Shown here piece by piece: positions 1-9,763 of a DNA stretch of 36,061 nucleotides (position 1 is the stretch's first letter; each line of letters opens with the position of its first letter). This DNA comes from an uncultured Lachnospiraceae bacterium (lineage in GTDB: Bacteria; Bacillota; Clostridia; Lachnospirales; Lachnospiraceae): assembly GCA_947565305.1 (NCBI GenBank), contig CANOFO010000020.1:1-36061 (forward strand), written 5' to 3'. Below the pieces are notes generated by a model, which was not told the origin of the DNA, ran no database searches, and saw nothing but the letters and a program-made list of their open reading frames with translations. The translations under genes were made by a program, and so were the position numbers.

Positions 1-51
1 ATATTCAGCCAGCCACTGAGTTTTGGTCGGCAGGCTCAAGATTCCGAGAGC

Positions 52-207
52 CTATTTTAGTTCTAATTCCTTCACCATTCCCTCCATAGAAATACCCCCG
101 GCTGTATCCAACACAACCGAGGAATGTATTTTTCCTGTATCGTTTATTATACAAAGGAATTTTCCATTGTTCAAGACATAACGCTTAGGAACCTGCCCAT
201 ACAGGAT
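52..207 (-). pseudogene. Short orphan coding remnant, no start codon
   Basis: An open frame of 51 codons runs on the minus strand between an in-frame TGA (208-210) and a TAG (52-54). Its conceptual product contains stretches such as KRYVLNNGKFLCIIND and VVLDTAGG, which look like real protein rather than random translation. There is no upstream ATG/GTG with a ribosome binding site, so if it is coding it is the 3' end of a decayed gene. It lies on the same strand as, and downstream of, the SGNH hydrolase gene, separated from it by a hairpin. I do not recognise the family. It could also be a chance open frame. Confidence 0.25.
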
Positions 208-220
208 TCATTTAATTCAA

Positions 221-246
221 CAGGGGCTGGCACTGACCAACCCCTG
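221..246 (-). terminator. Hairpin after SGNH hydrolase gene, possible terminator
   Basis: Two 10-nt arms, CAGGGGCTGG (221-230) and CCAACCCCTG (237-246), pair with one G-U wobble around a 6-nt loop. It begins 22 nt after the stop codon of the minus-strand SGNH gene. The sequence after the stem on the minus strand (TTGAATTAAAT) is AT-rich but is not a clean U-tract, so termination is probable, not certain. Confidence 0.45.
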
Positions 247-268
247 CTCGATTATTTTCACTATTCTT

Positions 269-2935
269 CTAATTCTTAATCTTAACGCTGGATGCCTGTC
301 CTTTCCGCTTCAGCAATTTCCCATATGCTTTCAGCTTGCTCTTCGGCACTTTGATGGAAGCCTTCTTGTGAATGCCTTTGAATGCCTTCGCACCCACCGA
401 TTTCAGCTTCGTACCCTTAATAGTTATCTTTTTTAGCTTCTTGCAGTTGTAGAATGCCTTAGAGCCAATCTTGGTAACATTCTTCCCAATCGTCGCGCTT
501 GTGGCTTTGCTGCATCCCGAGAATGCACTGCTGCCTATTGATGTAACAAGGAACTTCTTACCTCCGATATTTACCGTGTCCGTCATCTTGATGCTTTTAC
601 TCTGCTTGCTCTTGACGCCGCTTAGGGAAACTGTACCTTTCCCATCCGTCTTGGCATCCGTAATCTTGTACTTATAATTTCCAACAGTGTAGACTGCATT
701 CTTCCTGACAGTAATCTGGAATGTCTCGGAGACTTCTCCTGTATAATTTCCCTTTCCAATGATTTTTACGGTCGCTGTCCCGATATTTGTGTTATTTCCG
801 TAGCTTACCGTATAGTCCTCGTTAACCTTTAAGTTGCTGCCCGCGTACGTTATCGCAAGGGACGGCTCTATCTCTTTGCTCGTATAGTACTGGTTCTCAA
901 TCCTATTCACAGTAGCCTTTGCGATGCTTGTTTTTTCTGAGGGCGTTGTAGATGTTGGGGGTTCCGAAGGCGCAAGGCTTTTATATTTTGCCTCCGCATC
1001 CGTCAATACCTTATAATTTTCCACGAGAGCCTTCTGAACCTCGGTCAGCTTGTCGTATGCTTCCCTTGCAGCAGCGATTTTTTCCTTGCTGGCGTCATTA
1101 TAAACTACTTCGCCAATATCATTAATCAGCGTTACCACATTCACTACCGCCTGATCCACCGCTGCCTCTTCTGTCTGATAGCCAATCGCATACAAAGTAA
1201 ACTTTTTCGCTTCATCTCCCGCTGCCATTTTCAATTCAATTTTGTGCTTGGCAGACTTTTCTTCCTGCAAGGCAATGCAAACTTTGCCATTATTCCAACC
1301 CGATTGATTAAAACAACTCAATGTGGATTTTTTCACGCCATCCACATATAAATCTGCAGAACCATACGCACTCTCGCTTGTTTCTTTATAGACGAGCATA
1401 AATGTCTGGCAATTGACTTCAATCGTCAGCGGAGCAGCCGCGCCATTCTCATTGTACATCCAGTTATTCGGAAACCACTTTTCCCCATCTTTTCCATTAT
1501 ACTTATACTGATATGTCGGAACATCGCTGTCATTGCTGTTGAATCCGCCCGCTTCGATAGCGCTGATTGCCGAATCAGAGCCCGCTGTTGTTGTCGAATC
1601 AATCATCTTAATCCCTTCAAAGGAAGAAGATGTCACAGCTTCGATGGAATCCACATTTGTTATATTATCAGCCTCAGTTTCTTCTTTATCCACACGGTCC
1701 ATCAGTTCAAGAATGCAATCCGCCATGAGTTTGTACCCATTTGCATTCGGATGAAGCGTATCGTTGTAAAACCAGTCATAAAAACCATCCCTTTGATAAA
1801 CGTCCTCGATAGCGTCTGCCGTGCTAATCATGGGCAAATCATACTTTGTCCCATATTTGCGGTAATTCATCTCTTCTACGCGGTTTAAGTTATTAAATAC
1901 GGAAAATACCAGAACAACTGCCGAGCCGGATTTCAACGCCTGGCGAATCAGGCCTTCGTATGCACCGCCTCTTGTTTCACAGCCCGAATCATTTACTGCA
2001 AACTCAATGAACAAAATGTCCGGATGAGTGCTGCCCTTTGGCAGACGGCCTACCACATCGCGCCCATAGCGGATAATACCGATATCTGATGAGGTGCCGC
2101 TCATGCCTGCATTGATAAAATGAACATTCTGCCCTTCATTTACGCCATATTTCTTAGCAAAAGCAGTTGCAGAGACTTCTGCATAACATGCGGAATTCGG
2201 ATTGTAGCCGCCGCCCTCCGTGATAGACCCGCCAATGTAAGCCAGCGATACATCTTCTCCTGCGCGTGCCTTTTGAAGCGCTGTCTTTATGCGCGCATTG
2301 TTGCCTGTGGAAAAAACGCCTTGCCCAACCATTTGCTTATAAAGTTCTTCATCCGGCTTAAATTCTTTAATTTCTTGCGGAATACCAGAAATCGACAAAT
2401 CATCTACATAGAAATCCGCCGTCTCGGACGAAGAACACTGAAGAAACAAGGCAATCTCATCGGCAGTTTCCGGAACGGTAAAAGAACCGCTCAGTTCTGT
2501 CCACTCACCGCTTACACAGTTAGAACTCTTTACCGAAGGATATTGTGTGCTGCTGCTGGCATCCTTATACTGTATCCCCATGTCGATTGTTTGCCCTGAA
2601 CCCGAGTCCTGCTTTACATAAACTTTGAAATCATATGTATTCCCTGATATCACATATTTCACAAGCGGCAGCTGAATGCCATGCCATGTCGCAGAACGTT
2701 CTTTGACTGACAGACTGTTATTGCCTACATCATGATGTACCGAAGTAGAGACTTCAATTTTTGCTCCGCGCCCCATAATCCCCTGATATTGCCCATCTTC
2801 AAAACCATTTTTGTAAAATACTATTTTCTCATCCTCTGCCTGTGCATCCACTGGAAACATCGTCAATGTCATTGCCGCCGCCAGAATTGCCGCACATACG
2901 CGCTTCCATCCATTCCTCATTACTTTCTTCACCAT
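269..2935 (-). CDS. Secreted multidomain SGNH/GDSL hydrolase with carbohydrate-binding, Ig-like and LRR-like modules
   Basis: 888 residues. Residues 1-33 form a signal peptide (basic start, hydrophobic core, AQA-E). Residues 36-182 look like a CBM4/9-type beta-sandwich. Residues 225-415 are an SGNH hydrolase: block I GGSIT with nucleophile Ser237, GMSG near 279, FAVND with Asn315, and DTLHPN with the Asp392/His395 pair. A second beta-rich domain follows, then a short helical spacer (IAAAREAYDKL), an Ig-like domain (about 680-755), and a C-terminal BspA/LRR_5-like part (FSGCSK, FYNCKKL) that is very rich in lysine. No LPXTG motif is present. SGNH enzymes of this layout usually remove acyl groups from plant polysaccharide, so an acetyl-esterase role is inferred. 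The ATG at 2935 is only 3 nt from GGAG; the adjacent GTG (2932) has better spacing and may be the true start. Confidence 0.85.
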   Translation of the reverse strand: MVKKVMRNGWKRVCAAILAAAMTLTMFPVDAQAEDEKIVFYKNGFEDGQYQGIMGRGAKIEVSTSVHHDVGNNSLSVKERSATWHGIQLPLVKYVISGNTYDFKVYVKQDSGSGQTIDMGIQYKDASSSTQYPSVKSSNCVSGEWTELSGSFTVPETADEIALFLQCSSSETADFYVDDLSISGIPQEIKEFKPDEELYKQMVGQGVFSTGNNARIKTALQKARAGEDVSLAYIGGSITEGGGYNPNSACYAEVSATAFAKKYGVNEGQNVHFINAGMSGTSSDIGIIRYGRDVVGRLPKGSTHPDILFIEFAVNDSGCETRGGAYEGLIRQALKSGSAVVLVFSVFNNLNRVEEMNYRKYGTKYDLPMISTADAIEDVYQRDGFYDWFYNDTLHPNANGYKLMADCILELMDRVDKEETEADNITNVDSIEAVTSSSFEGIKMIDSTTTAGSDSAISAIEAGGFNSNDSDVPTYQYKYNGKDGEKWFPNNWMYNENGAAAPLTIEVNCQTFMLVYKETSESAYGSADLYVDGVKKSTLSCFNQSGWNNGKVCIALQEEKSAKHKIELKMAAGDEAKKFTLYAIGYQTEEAAVDQAVVNVVTLINDIGEVVYNDASKEKIAAAREAYDKLTEVQKALVENYKVLTDAEAKYKSLAPSEPPTSTTPSEKTSIAKATVNRIENQYYTSKEIEPSLAITYAGSNLKVNEDYTVSYGNNTNIGTATVKIIGKGNYTGEVSETFQITVRKNAVYTVGNYKYKITDAKTDGKGTVSLSGVKSKQSKSIKMTDTVNIGGKKFLVTSIGSSAFSGCSKATSATIGKNVTKIGSKAFYNCKKLKKITIKGTKLKSVGAKAFKGIHKKASIKVPKSKLKAYGKLLKRKGQASSVKIKN

Positions 2936-3016
2936 TTACTCCTTTCATGATAAAGAAGGATTGCAGAAACTTCATCGTCAAAATTTCTCAATCCTCCCAG
3001 ATTTTATAGATAATTT

Positions 3017-3044
3017 ATTATAGTATGTTATTTTATCTTTTTCA
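3017..3044 (-). promoter_or_regulatory. Possible promoter of the SGNH hydrolase gene
   Basis: On the minus strand a consensus -10 TATAAT lies at 3017-3022, about 80 nt before the SGNH start, in a strongly AT-rich stretch. The -35 (TGAAAA, 3039-3044, 16-nt spacer) is weak. The gap 2936-3142 between this gene and the protease remnant holds nothing else I can name. Confidence 0.35.
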
Positions 3045-3142
3045 TCCCCCAAAACTATAGACTTTTCACAAAAACTTGGTATAAATATTTAGTTTTTTAC
3101 ATATTGTGCCAAAAATCCATGATACTAAATACTCGTTCATTG

Positions 3143-4465
3143 TCATCCCGGCAAGCTATCCCTCAGACAGAGTACGCCCCATCCCAGAGCCTGGTTCGGA
3201 TACTCCGGCATTATCGGCAGATGCTTTGCCCCTCTTATCAGATACGCTTTCACTTTCTCCCCATACAGATAGGGGTCATTTCCCTCCACGACTCCCCACT
3301 GCATCAACAGCGCCGCACTGCCCGTGACAAACGGCGTTGCCATGGAAGTCCCGCTGCGCACCGCATAACCGCCACCAGGCGCTGCCGAATTGATGGACAC
3401 GCCAGGCGCTGCCAAATCCGGTTTTATCTGGTTAGTCTGTCTCGTATAACCACGCCCGGAAAACTCTGCAAGCCGGCCATATCTGGAATCATAGGCTGCC
3501 ACAGAAATCACTTTTTCCGCTGTGGAAGGAATCGTCAGCGTTGTCTCCTCCACCGGGTAGAGAAATCCGGTTCCCTGGTTCAGCACGGTCTGGCCTGGAA
3601 GCCACAAATCATAGTTTCCCCGCACAATACGCTCCGGTACTAAAACCACCCGCCAGATTCCAGAATCAATATAGGCAGAGACTGGCAGGAAATCAATATA
3701 GATTTCCTGATAAAGGTTATAAGGGCTCGGCTCCCCATAATAGAGCAGAATTTCCGTCTGTCCTATTACAAATCTCTGCGGCCCCTGAATTTGCCGTATA
3801 GGTCCTATCCGTCTGCCGGAAGGATGCTCCAGCAAAATGTCATACTGGTCGACATAGGATTTCCAGACCTGCAGGCTCAAAGCCGTCTCATAATCCCCCA
3901 CGCCCAGCTCAATCTCCTGTTCCTGTCCTTCCACGAGAATTCCTGAGGTATGCCCTCTTGCCGCCCCCTCATTTCCAGTTCCCACTGAGATAGTTGTCTT
4001 CCAGTAATTTGACATGTCATTGATATAGCTCTCCAGCAATGCCGTCCCGCTGTGCGAGCCATAATTGTTGCCAAAACTCATATTGACTGCCATAGGCATC
4101 TTGAGCTGCAATGCTTTTTCCACAACGTAATCCAGGGCGCGCATAAGCTGGGTCGTCCGCGGAAACCCATCCGGCTCTGCCGTCCCCAGCTTTACGACCA
4201 GCAGCGGACTTTCATATGCAACGCCGCGGTTGACGCCATCGGAAGCCCTGCCGTTTCCCGCCGCAATACCGGCTACATGCGTACCATGACCGGAGGTGTC
4301 ACGGCTGGGCACAAGACGAAAACGTTCCTGTTCACTTGGCGCATTCAATGCCTCATTGATTTGTTCCGCTGTAAATTCCCTGTCCAGCGTCTCATCATAT
4401 AGCGCAAGAATCCTTGTACTGCCGTCTGCATTGCGAAAATCAGGATGACTGTAATCAATCCCCTC
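3143..4465 (-). pseudogene. Csp-like S8 (subtilisin) peptidase, C-terminal part, separated from its N-terminus by an insertion
   Basis: The frame opens straight after a TAA at 4466-4468 that belongs to the inserted element, and begins EG then IDYSHPDF, exactly what follows the catalytic Asp in subtilases. It contains the catalytic His motif GHGTHVAG, the oxyanion-hole Asn in SVGTGNEG, a jelly-roll-like insert (from about ELGVGDYETAL), and the catalytic Ser motif RSGTSMATPF. The insert within the subtilase fold is typical of the clostridial Csp family, some of which process the spore cortex hydrolase SleC. The missing prodomain and catalytic Asp are at 12242-12661. A TTG at 4348 could start translation, but it has no good ribosome binding site. 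Joined, the two parts would give about 569 residues, the usual size of the family. As it stands the gene is broken. Confidence 0.9.
4459..4463 (-). repeat. Left boundary of the inserted element (att-like GGGGA repeat)
   Basis: On the minus strand the junction reads CATAAGAGGGGATTGATTAC, where ATTGATTAC is protease sequence and CATAAGA is element sequence. GGGGA recurs at the other junction (12267-12271). The boundary is placed by protein continuity (LDSG joined to IDYSHPD), so it is good to a few bases. The run of Gs hides the exact crossover point. Confidence 0.75.
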
Positions 4466-4468
4466 TTA

Positions 4469-4476
4469 TGTCAAGT
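4469..4476. repeat. Inner inverted repeat, left end of the element
   Basis: TGTCAAGT, the exact reverse complement of ACTTGACA at 12245-12252. In the circular form of the element the two copies would flank the crossover site, as expected for recombinase contacts in an attP site. They are unevenly spaced, about 6 nt on one side of the presumed GG core and about 17 nt on the other. Confidence 0.5.
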
Positions 4477-4485
4477 CACTGCAAA

Positions 4486-4515
4486 AAGTTTTTCAGCTTA
4501 TTTATTAAAAAACTT
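4486..4515 (-). terminator. AT-only hairpin after the recombinase operon, weak terminator candidate
   Basis: AAGTTTTT (4486-4493) pairs with AAAAAACTT (4507-4515), and on the minus strand TTT follows the stem. It lies about 85 nt past the stop of the last recombinase. The stem is almost entirely A-T, so stability is doubtful. Confidence 0.25.
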
Positions 4516-4600
4516 CCCTGTTTTAGCAGTTTCCTATGTAAGTACCCGCCTTTTTGCATACCTGCTGTCAGATAATTGCCACAAAAACCTGTCTGCCATG

Positions 4601-6181
4601 TTAAACTATTGCCGAATCAGTTTGTAGCGCTTTCCATTTGATTTCTATATCTTCTTCATTATAAACTACGATTTTATCAATATACTTCTCCATTGTCTCT
4701 GTTGCCAATAAGACCTCTCCCCCTGATATAAATTTCTCTGATTCCGCCTTTTGAATTTGTTCATCCAGTCGAATAACCCGCTCCTGTAAACTCCTGATAA
4801 CTCCCCGCTGTTTCTCCATCCCTGCATAGAGGGGACGGAACTCTGTCTGCTCTCCCAGAGCATATAACTGGTAACTCTCATAATGCACCTGTTTCAGCCT
4901 CTCATATTCCCTTTCAGCCTTCCTCATATCCCGCAATAATTTGTCACGTTTCACGTTCAAATCATCCTTATACCTATGGGAAACCTCTGCTGCAAGCTTC
5001 TGTTCTTCCAGATATTCTTCCAGCCGGAACAATACCACCTGTTCCAGAAACATGACATTGACCTTGCTGACACAATCCCTAAGTCCGTCCACATACCGGT
5101 TCTGACAGATAAAATAAGGATTCCGTCCCTCCTTTACCTGCAAGCTGCGTTTGCAGCATCCGCACACTGCCCTGCCAATCAATGGATGTCTGCTTTCTTT
5201 CCCCTTTCTTTTTCTGCAGCTTTTTCCCCTGCTTTTCTGGACTTCCTCAAAATCTTCCCTTGCAATAATAGGGGCATGGTGGTTTCGGATAATCTTCCAG
5301 TCTTCTCTTGATTTCAAGACGTTACGACCTCCCACCTGCTCCCTCTCCGTTTTACCATACTCCACATCCCCGACATACACCGGATTGCGTAAAATACTGC
5401 ATATGGTACTGTTACTCCAATTAAACTTATCCCCCTTTGGCTTGCGAGAGGTTGTGCCTTTCCTAATCTTAAACTCTATTGGCGTAGGAACATTCTCTAA
5501 ATTCAGTTTCTTTGCCGTCTGGGAGGATGTTACCCCCTGCAGGGCAAGGGCGAAAATCTCACGGACGACCGCCGCCTCATCCTCGCAGATGACAAGCATG
5601 TGCCTGTCATCCGTGCCCTTTTCATAGCCAAATGGAGCATTGGTGCTGACATACTGTCCGCCTTCCTTTCTTGCCCGCAGCGAAGTTTTCACTTTCTGCG
5701 ATAAATCCTTGCTGTACATGTCATAGAGGAGGTTTTTGAAATTTACATCCAACTCAGAGGTGTTTACCCGATAACTGGCGCTGTCATAATGGTCGTTAAT
5801 GGAAATAAAACGGATTCCCAAAAAGGGAAATATCTGCTCCAGATAAGAACCCACTTCCATATAATCCCTGCCAAACCGTGAAAAATCTTTTACCACTACG
5901 CAGTCGATTTTCTCATTTCTGGCATCTTCCAAAAGTTTCTGTACCCCCGGACGGTTGAAATTCGTCCCCGAAAATCCGTCATCCTGGTATTCCATAACCT
6001 CACATTCTGTAAAATGGGCAGCGATATACTTCCTTATTAAAGTGCGCTGCATGGAGATACTGCTGCTTTCCTCCCTCACTGTTTCATCTGTCTTGGAGAG
6101 GCGCATATAGGCAGCAATGCGGACAAAGCTTACATCCCTTTCCTTATCCATCTGCCTGATTCTTTCCATCTTGTTACTCAT
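4601..6181 (-). CDS. Large serine recombinase (third gene of the trio)
   Basis: 526 residues from the ATG at 6181, which has AAGGAGG 8 nt upstream; a longer frame to 6235 lacks this. The N-terminal resolvase/invertase catalytic domain has the active-site Ser in AAYMRLSKTDE and the conserved VVVKDFSRFGRDYMEVG. The central recombinase domain follows, then a zinc-ribbon motif (VCGCCKRSL with FICQNR) and a long charged coiled coil. This is the architecture of large serine integrases, which join attP and attB without needing long homology. The start overlaps the stop of the preceding recombinase by 8 nt, implying translational coupling. All signature catalytic residues I can check are present, so it is probably functional. 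Confidence 0.92.
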   Translation of the reverse strand: MSNKMERIRQMDKERDVSFVRIAAYMRLSKTDETVREESSSISMQRTLIRKYIAAHFTECEVMEYQDDGFSGTNFNRPGVQKLLEDARNEKIDCVVVKDFSRFGRDYMEVGSYLEQIFPFLGIRFISINDHYDSASYRVNTSELDVNFKNLLYDMYSKDLSQKVKTSLRARKEGGQYVSTNAPFGYEKGTDDRHMLVICEDEAAVVREIFALALQGVTSSQTAKKLNLENVPTPIEFKIRKGTTSRKPKGDKFNWSNSTICSILRNPVYVGDVEYGKTEREQVGGRNVLKSREDWKIIRNHHAPIIAREDFEEVQKSRGKSCRKRKGKESRHPLIGRAVCGCCKRSLQVKEGRNPYFICQNRYVDGLRDCVSKVNVMFLEQVVLFRLEEYLEEQKLAAEVSHRYKDDLNVKRDKLLRDMRKAEREYERLKQVHYESYQLYALGEQTEFRPLYAGMEKQRGVIRSLQERVIRLDEQIQKAESEKFISGGEVLLATETMEKYIDKIVVYNEEDIEIKWKALQTDSAIV

Positions 6182-7877
6182 GCCGTGCGCCTCCTTTCCC
6201 TGACATGCCATTTTCATCGGCATATAATAATTCATTCATGCAGAATGCAAACGTAATTTTTACCCGGTGATCGGCATACACATCAATCCGGTTAATCAGG
6301 GTATGTATGGATTCCTTTGTCAGTTCCGTCCTTTCATTGCATTTCATAAGATTCCGCAGGAACTTTCCCTTTTCCCTTATCTCCCCCTCCATGACATCTA
6401 ACCCGCGCTGTAATTCTTCTTTCCTCTCTGCTGCTTCATGGAGGGACTTCTCATTTTCCTTTTTCATATGCTGAAATTCTTCCAGGGAAAGGCTACCCTC
6501 ATGATATTTCAGGTACAGCTCACTCCCTCTCTTTTTTCTGCTCTCCTGCTGTTTCCCACACAAGACAATCTCATGCCTGATTTTCCTCTTTTGTTCCTCT
6601 GCCTGGTTTTCAAGCTCCTTTACCAGCCTGCCCGGGCGTAAACCTGACAGGGAGAACTCCTGACGCAGTGCAGTTTTTATCAGTTTATCCAGCACGCCCA
6701 TGCCTATGCTCTTTGCCGGGCACTGCAGTTCATCCAGCCTGCCGGAAGATGGGCAATAGTAACCATAATGGCGCACCATATCCCCAGAACCCAACTGCTT
6801 TGCATTTGCCACTCTTGCCATCTGCTTTCCACAGTCCCCACAAAACAGCACACCAACATAAATATCCTCCTCTATTGGCACTTTCTTAGAAAAACCGTCT
6901 CTATTGCAGTATTTTGACGCCGACTTTTCAAACATGGCAGCCACCCGGAAAAACACATCCTCGCTGACAAGAGGCTCATGGGTTCCATGCTGAATGCAGT
7001 AATCCCCGCTGTCCACATCATGGCGGTCCCTGATTTTATATTGTTTCCCGCAGGTTGTCCCCTGTACCAGACAGCCCATATAGACAGGGTTTGTCAAAAT
7101 CAGTTTTACCGTTCCGGCGGTCCACTGTTCCAGAACCTCCCCCTCCTGCCAGTACACATGCCCTGTCTTTCTGTAAATTCCCGGTCGGTGGATTCCCCTC
7201 TCATAGAGTTCTACGGCAATCTGCCTCATATTTTTACCAGATAAATACATTTCATAAATATCCTTTACAATCCCTGATGTCTCCGGGCAGATAAAAAGGC
7301 ATTTTTTCCCATCTGCCCATTCTGCCCGGTATCCATAAGGCGGGATTCCTCCGGTATAACTTCCCTGCTCCTGGCTGCTACGCCTGCTGGACTTTACCTT
7401 TTCGGCAATGTCCCTCACATACATCTCATTGACAAGATTTTTGAGGTTCAATGCCATCTCATCCGTGCCGGATTCCATGAAGAACGTATCAATCCTATCC
7501 GTAAGGGCAATAAAGCGGACGCCCATAAAAGGAAAAATCTTCTGGATATAATTCCCTGCCTCTATATGATTCCTGCCGAACCGGGATAAATCCTTGACAA
7601 TCACACAGTCAATGCGTTTTTTTCTCACATCCTGCAGCATTCGCTCAAAACCTTCCCTCTTGAAATTAGTTCCTGTTCTGCCCAAATCCGTATAACAGTC
7701 ATAAAGCACCATCTCCGGGTGTTCTTTCAGGTACTGCTTTGCCATAGCAACCTGCATATCAATGGATTCATTCTTTCTCTCTGTACCTTCTACGGAAAGC
7801 CTTGCGTAAATCCCTACATGAAAACGTCTGGAAAGAGGTATTTGTTCCGTTTTTTTCTTCTTAGAAGTACGGGCCAT
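6174..7877 (-). CDS. Large serine recombinase (second gene of the trio)
   Basis: 567 residues. The catalytic Ser lies in GIYARLSVEG, followed by CVIVKDLSRFGRNHIEAGNYI, a recombinase domain, a zinc ribbon (FCGDCGKQMARV with YYCPS), and a coiled-coil C-terminus. The start has AAAGGAGG 9 nt upstream and lies 15 nt past the stop of the upstream recombinase, so the three genes form one transcript. The N-terminus is basic (ARTSKKKKTEQ), unlike its two neighbours. It is clearly paralogous to them but diverged, which argues for separate roles and against recent duplication. Confidence 0.92.
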   Translation of the reverse strand: MARTSKKKKTEQIPLSRRFHVGIYARLSVEGTERKNESIDMQVAMAKQYLKEHPEMVLYDCYTDLGRTGTNFKREGFERMLQDVRKKRIDCVIVKDLSRFGRNHIEAGNYIQKIFPFMGVRFIALTDRIDTFFMESGTDEMALNLKNLVNEMYVRDIAEKVKSSRRSSQEQGSYTGGIPPYGYRAEWADGKKCLFICPETSGIVKDIYEMYLSGKNMRQIAVELYERGIHRPGIYRKTGHVYWQEGEVLEQWTAGTVKLILTNPVYMGCLVQGTTCGKQYKIRDRHDVDSGDYCIQHGTHEPLVSEDVFFRVAAMFEKSASKYCNRDGFSKKVPIEEDIYVGVLFCGDCGKQMARVANAKQLGSGDMVRHYGYYCPSSGRLDELQCPAKSIGMGVLDKLIKTALRQEFSLSGLRPGRLVKELENQAEEQKRKIRHEIVLCGKQQESRKKRGSELYLKYHEGSLSLEEFQHMKKENEKSLHEAAERKEELQRGLDVMEGEIREKGKFLRNLMKCNERTELTKESIHTLINRIDVYADHRVKITFAFCMNELLYADENGMSGKGGARHE

Positions 7878-7892
7878 CTTACGATACCTCCT

Positions 7893-9632
7893 TTAAGGTA
7901 ACGGCACGCGACGCAATACGTCACCTGCCATGTCGGCGGAAGGCATGAGAGAAATGCTCCGCATTTGCCTTCCTCCTCTTTCCTGCTCCATTATCGACGT
8001 GTTTTCCCTGTGTTCCATGAAATCTGCCAACATCAGAACCTTTACAAACATATCCTTTGCCTTAAGTTCCAAAAATACCCGCTTATCTTCATACACAAAA
8101 ATGCGGCTGACGAAAGTCACGAGAATATTCCGGCTTAATTCCGTAATTTCCAGCGTGGATTTCATCTTTTCCAGATTTGCCCCCGCTGCCACGCCTGCCT
8201 TAAATAAAACCTTAATTGCCTCCTCCTGCTGCCTAATGGCTTCCTCCGCCTCCTGGTACTGCGTTTCATAAATCTGCCGGAAATCGCGGAAATCTTCCTC
8301 TGTAATAATTCCCCGTTTCAAATCTTCGTATAATCCTGTACGCAGAGAAACATACTTTTCCTGTTCCTGATGAAGCTTCTGGATTTCTTTGTCGAAAGCC
8401 GTCACTTCATCAAACTGTACTTCCATTGTTTCTATCTGTGCCAATACATGGCTCTTATCCAAAAACAATGCTAACTGCTGCTGCAGCCCTGCCAGGATAA
8501 GGTGTTTCAATTTTTCCTCCGGGATGCTGTGTCTTGTGCAGCCAAGCCCCTTATTTCTGGTAGGGCAGATAAAATACACCTTTTCCGTTCCCTTATAGCG
8601 GTTTACACGTCTTATCATCGGCTCCCCGCAGTCGCCGCAGAACAGAAAGCCTGTAAACATATGGCATCCGGCTTTCCCGGATGAGGCCCTTGTGTCAACT
8701 TCCAATAATTTCTGGACTGTCTCAAAATCCTCTGCCGATACCACCGCCTCATGGGTATCCCATACACGCACCCATTCCTCTTTTGGCTTTTCCACCGAGC
8801 GTTTCACCTTATGGCTGACCTTTTCATTTTTCCCCTGCACCATCATTCCCATGTACAGTTCATTGGTAAGGATTCGCTTGACCGCTACAGCCGACCATTT
8901 CGCCTTTACGTGGGTTGCAAACCCGGTAGAGAATTTCTCCCCCTGCGACTTCTTATACTCCATCGGGGAAAGGATTCCCATCCCATCCAGTTTTTCCGCT
9001 ATGGCAAGGTTGCTGAGGCCTGCAATCTTCCATGCAAATATCTTCTTCACAATCCCGGCTGCATACTCATCCACAAGCAGATGGTTGATATTCTCCGGAT
9101 CCTTACGGTAACCGTACACCGCAAATGCACCAATAAAGTCCCCTTTCTCCCTCTTGACCTGTTGATGGCTCCTGACCTTTTTGGAAATATCGCTGCAATA
9201 TGCATCATTGACAAAGTTCTTGACCGGCAGCACCAGCGTTTTTTCATTAAAATCGGCTGTCAGCGAATCAAAGTTATCGTTCAGCGCTATAAACCGCACA
9301 GAAAAAGCCGGGAGGGTTTTTTGAATCAACCGCCCGGCTTCAATATAGTCCCGTCCAAATCTGGATAAGTCTTTTACAATCACACAATCAACGTGTCCAG
9401 CCTCTATATCTTCCATCATCCGCTTAAACGAAGGCCTGTCAAAATTTGCCCCCGACCATCCGTCGTCCACGTAGATGTCATAAATCTCCATATCGTCCTG
9501 CTTACGGATATAGGAACGTATCATATCTCTCTGGGAACGGATACTGTTGCTTTCCGCGCTGCTGCCATCCGATTCATCATCCCGGCTCAGACGGAGATAG
9601 ACTGCCACGTTATAGAAATCTTTCGCTTTCAT
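7893..9632 (-). CDS. Large serine recombinase (first gene of the trio)
   Basis: 579 residues from an ATG with GGAGG upstream. The catalytic motif is VYLRLSRDDESDG, followed by CVIVKDLSRFGRDYIEAGRLI. A recombinase domain is followed by a zinc ribbon (LFCGDCGEPMIRR and FICPTRNKGLGC) and a coiled coil (about 415-490). It is the first of the three recombinases on the transcript. Large serine integrases usually act alone as a dimer pair at each site. A conserved set of three suggests either division of labour (integration, excision, target choice) or a heteromeric complex, which is inference. Confidence 0.92.
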   Translation of the reverse strand: MKAKDFYNVAVYLRLSRDDESDGSSAESNSIRSQRDMIRSYIRKQDDMEIYDIYVDDGWSGANFDRPSFKRMMEDIEAGHVDCVIVKDLSRFGRDYIEAGRLIQKTLPAFSVRFIALNDNFDSLTADFNEKTLVLPVKNFVNDAYCSDISKKVRSHQQVKREKGDFIGAFAVYGYRKDPENINHLLVDEYAAGIVKKIFAWKIAGLSNLAIAEKLDGMGILSPMEYKKSQGEKFSTGFATHVKAKWSAVAVKRILTNELYMGMMVQGKNEKVSHKVKRSVEKPKEEWVRVWDTHEAVVSAEDFETVQKLLEVDTRASSGKAGCHMFTGFLFCGDCGEPMIRRVNRYKGTEKVYFICPTRNKGLGCTRHSIPEEKLKHLILAGLQQQLALFLDKSHVLAQIETMEVQFDEVTAFDKEIQKLHQEQEKYVSLRTGLYEDLKRGIITEEDFRDFRQIYETQYQEAEEAIRQQEEAIKVLFKAGVAAGANLEKMKSTLEITELSRNILVTFVSRIFVYEDKRVFLELKAKDMFVKVLMLADFMEHRENTSIMEQERGGRQMRSISLMPSADMAGDVLRRVPLP

Positions 9633-9763
9633 CTTCTATTCCTCCTGATTTATAATTCGTCAGCATTACCCATCCTACCGGGCATGAACCTTTCATCAGG
9701 AGTCCTGCCGGTTTCGTCCTGATAAAATCATAACACGCTCTCTGCGCTTTATAAATGCCCTTT

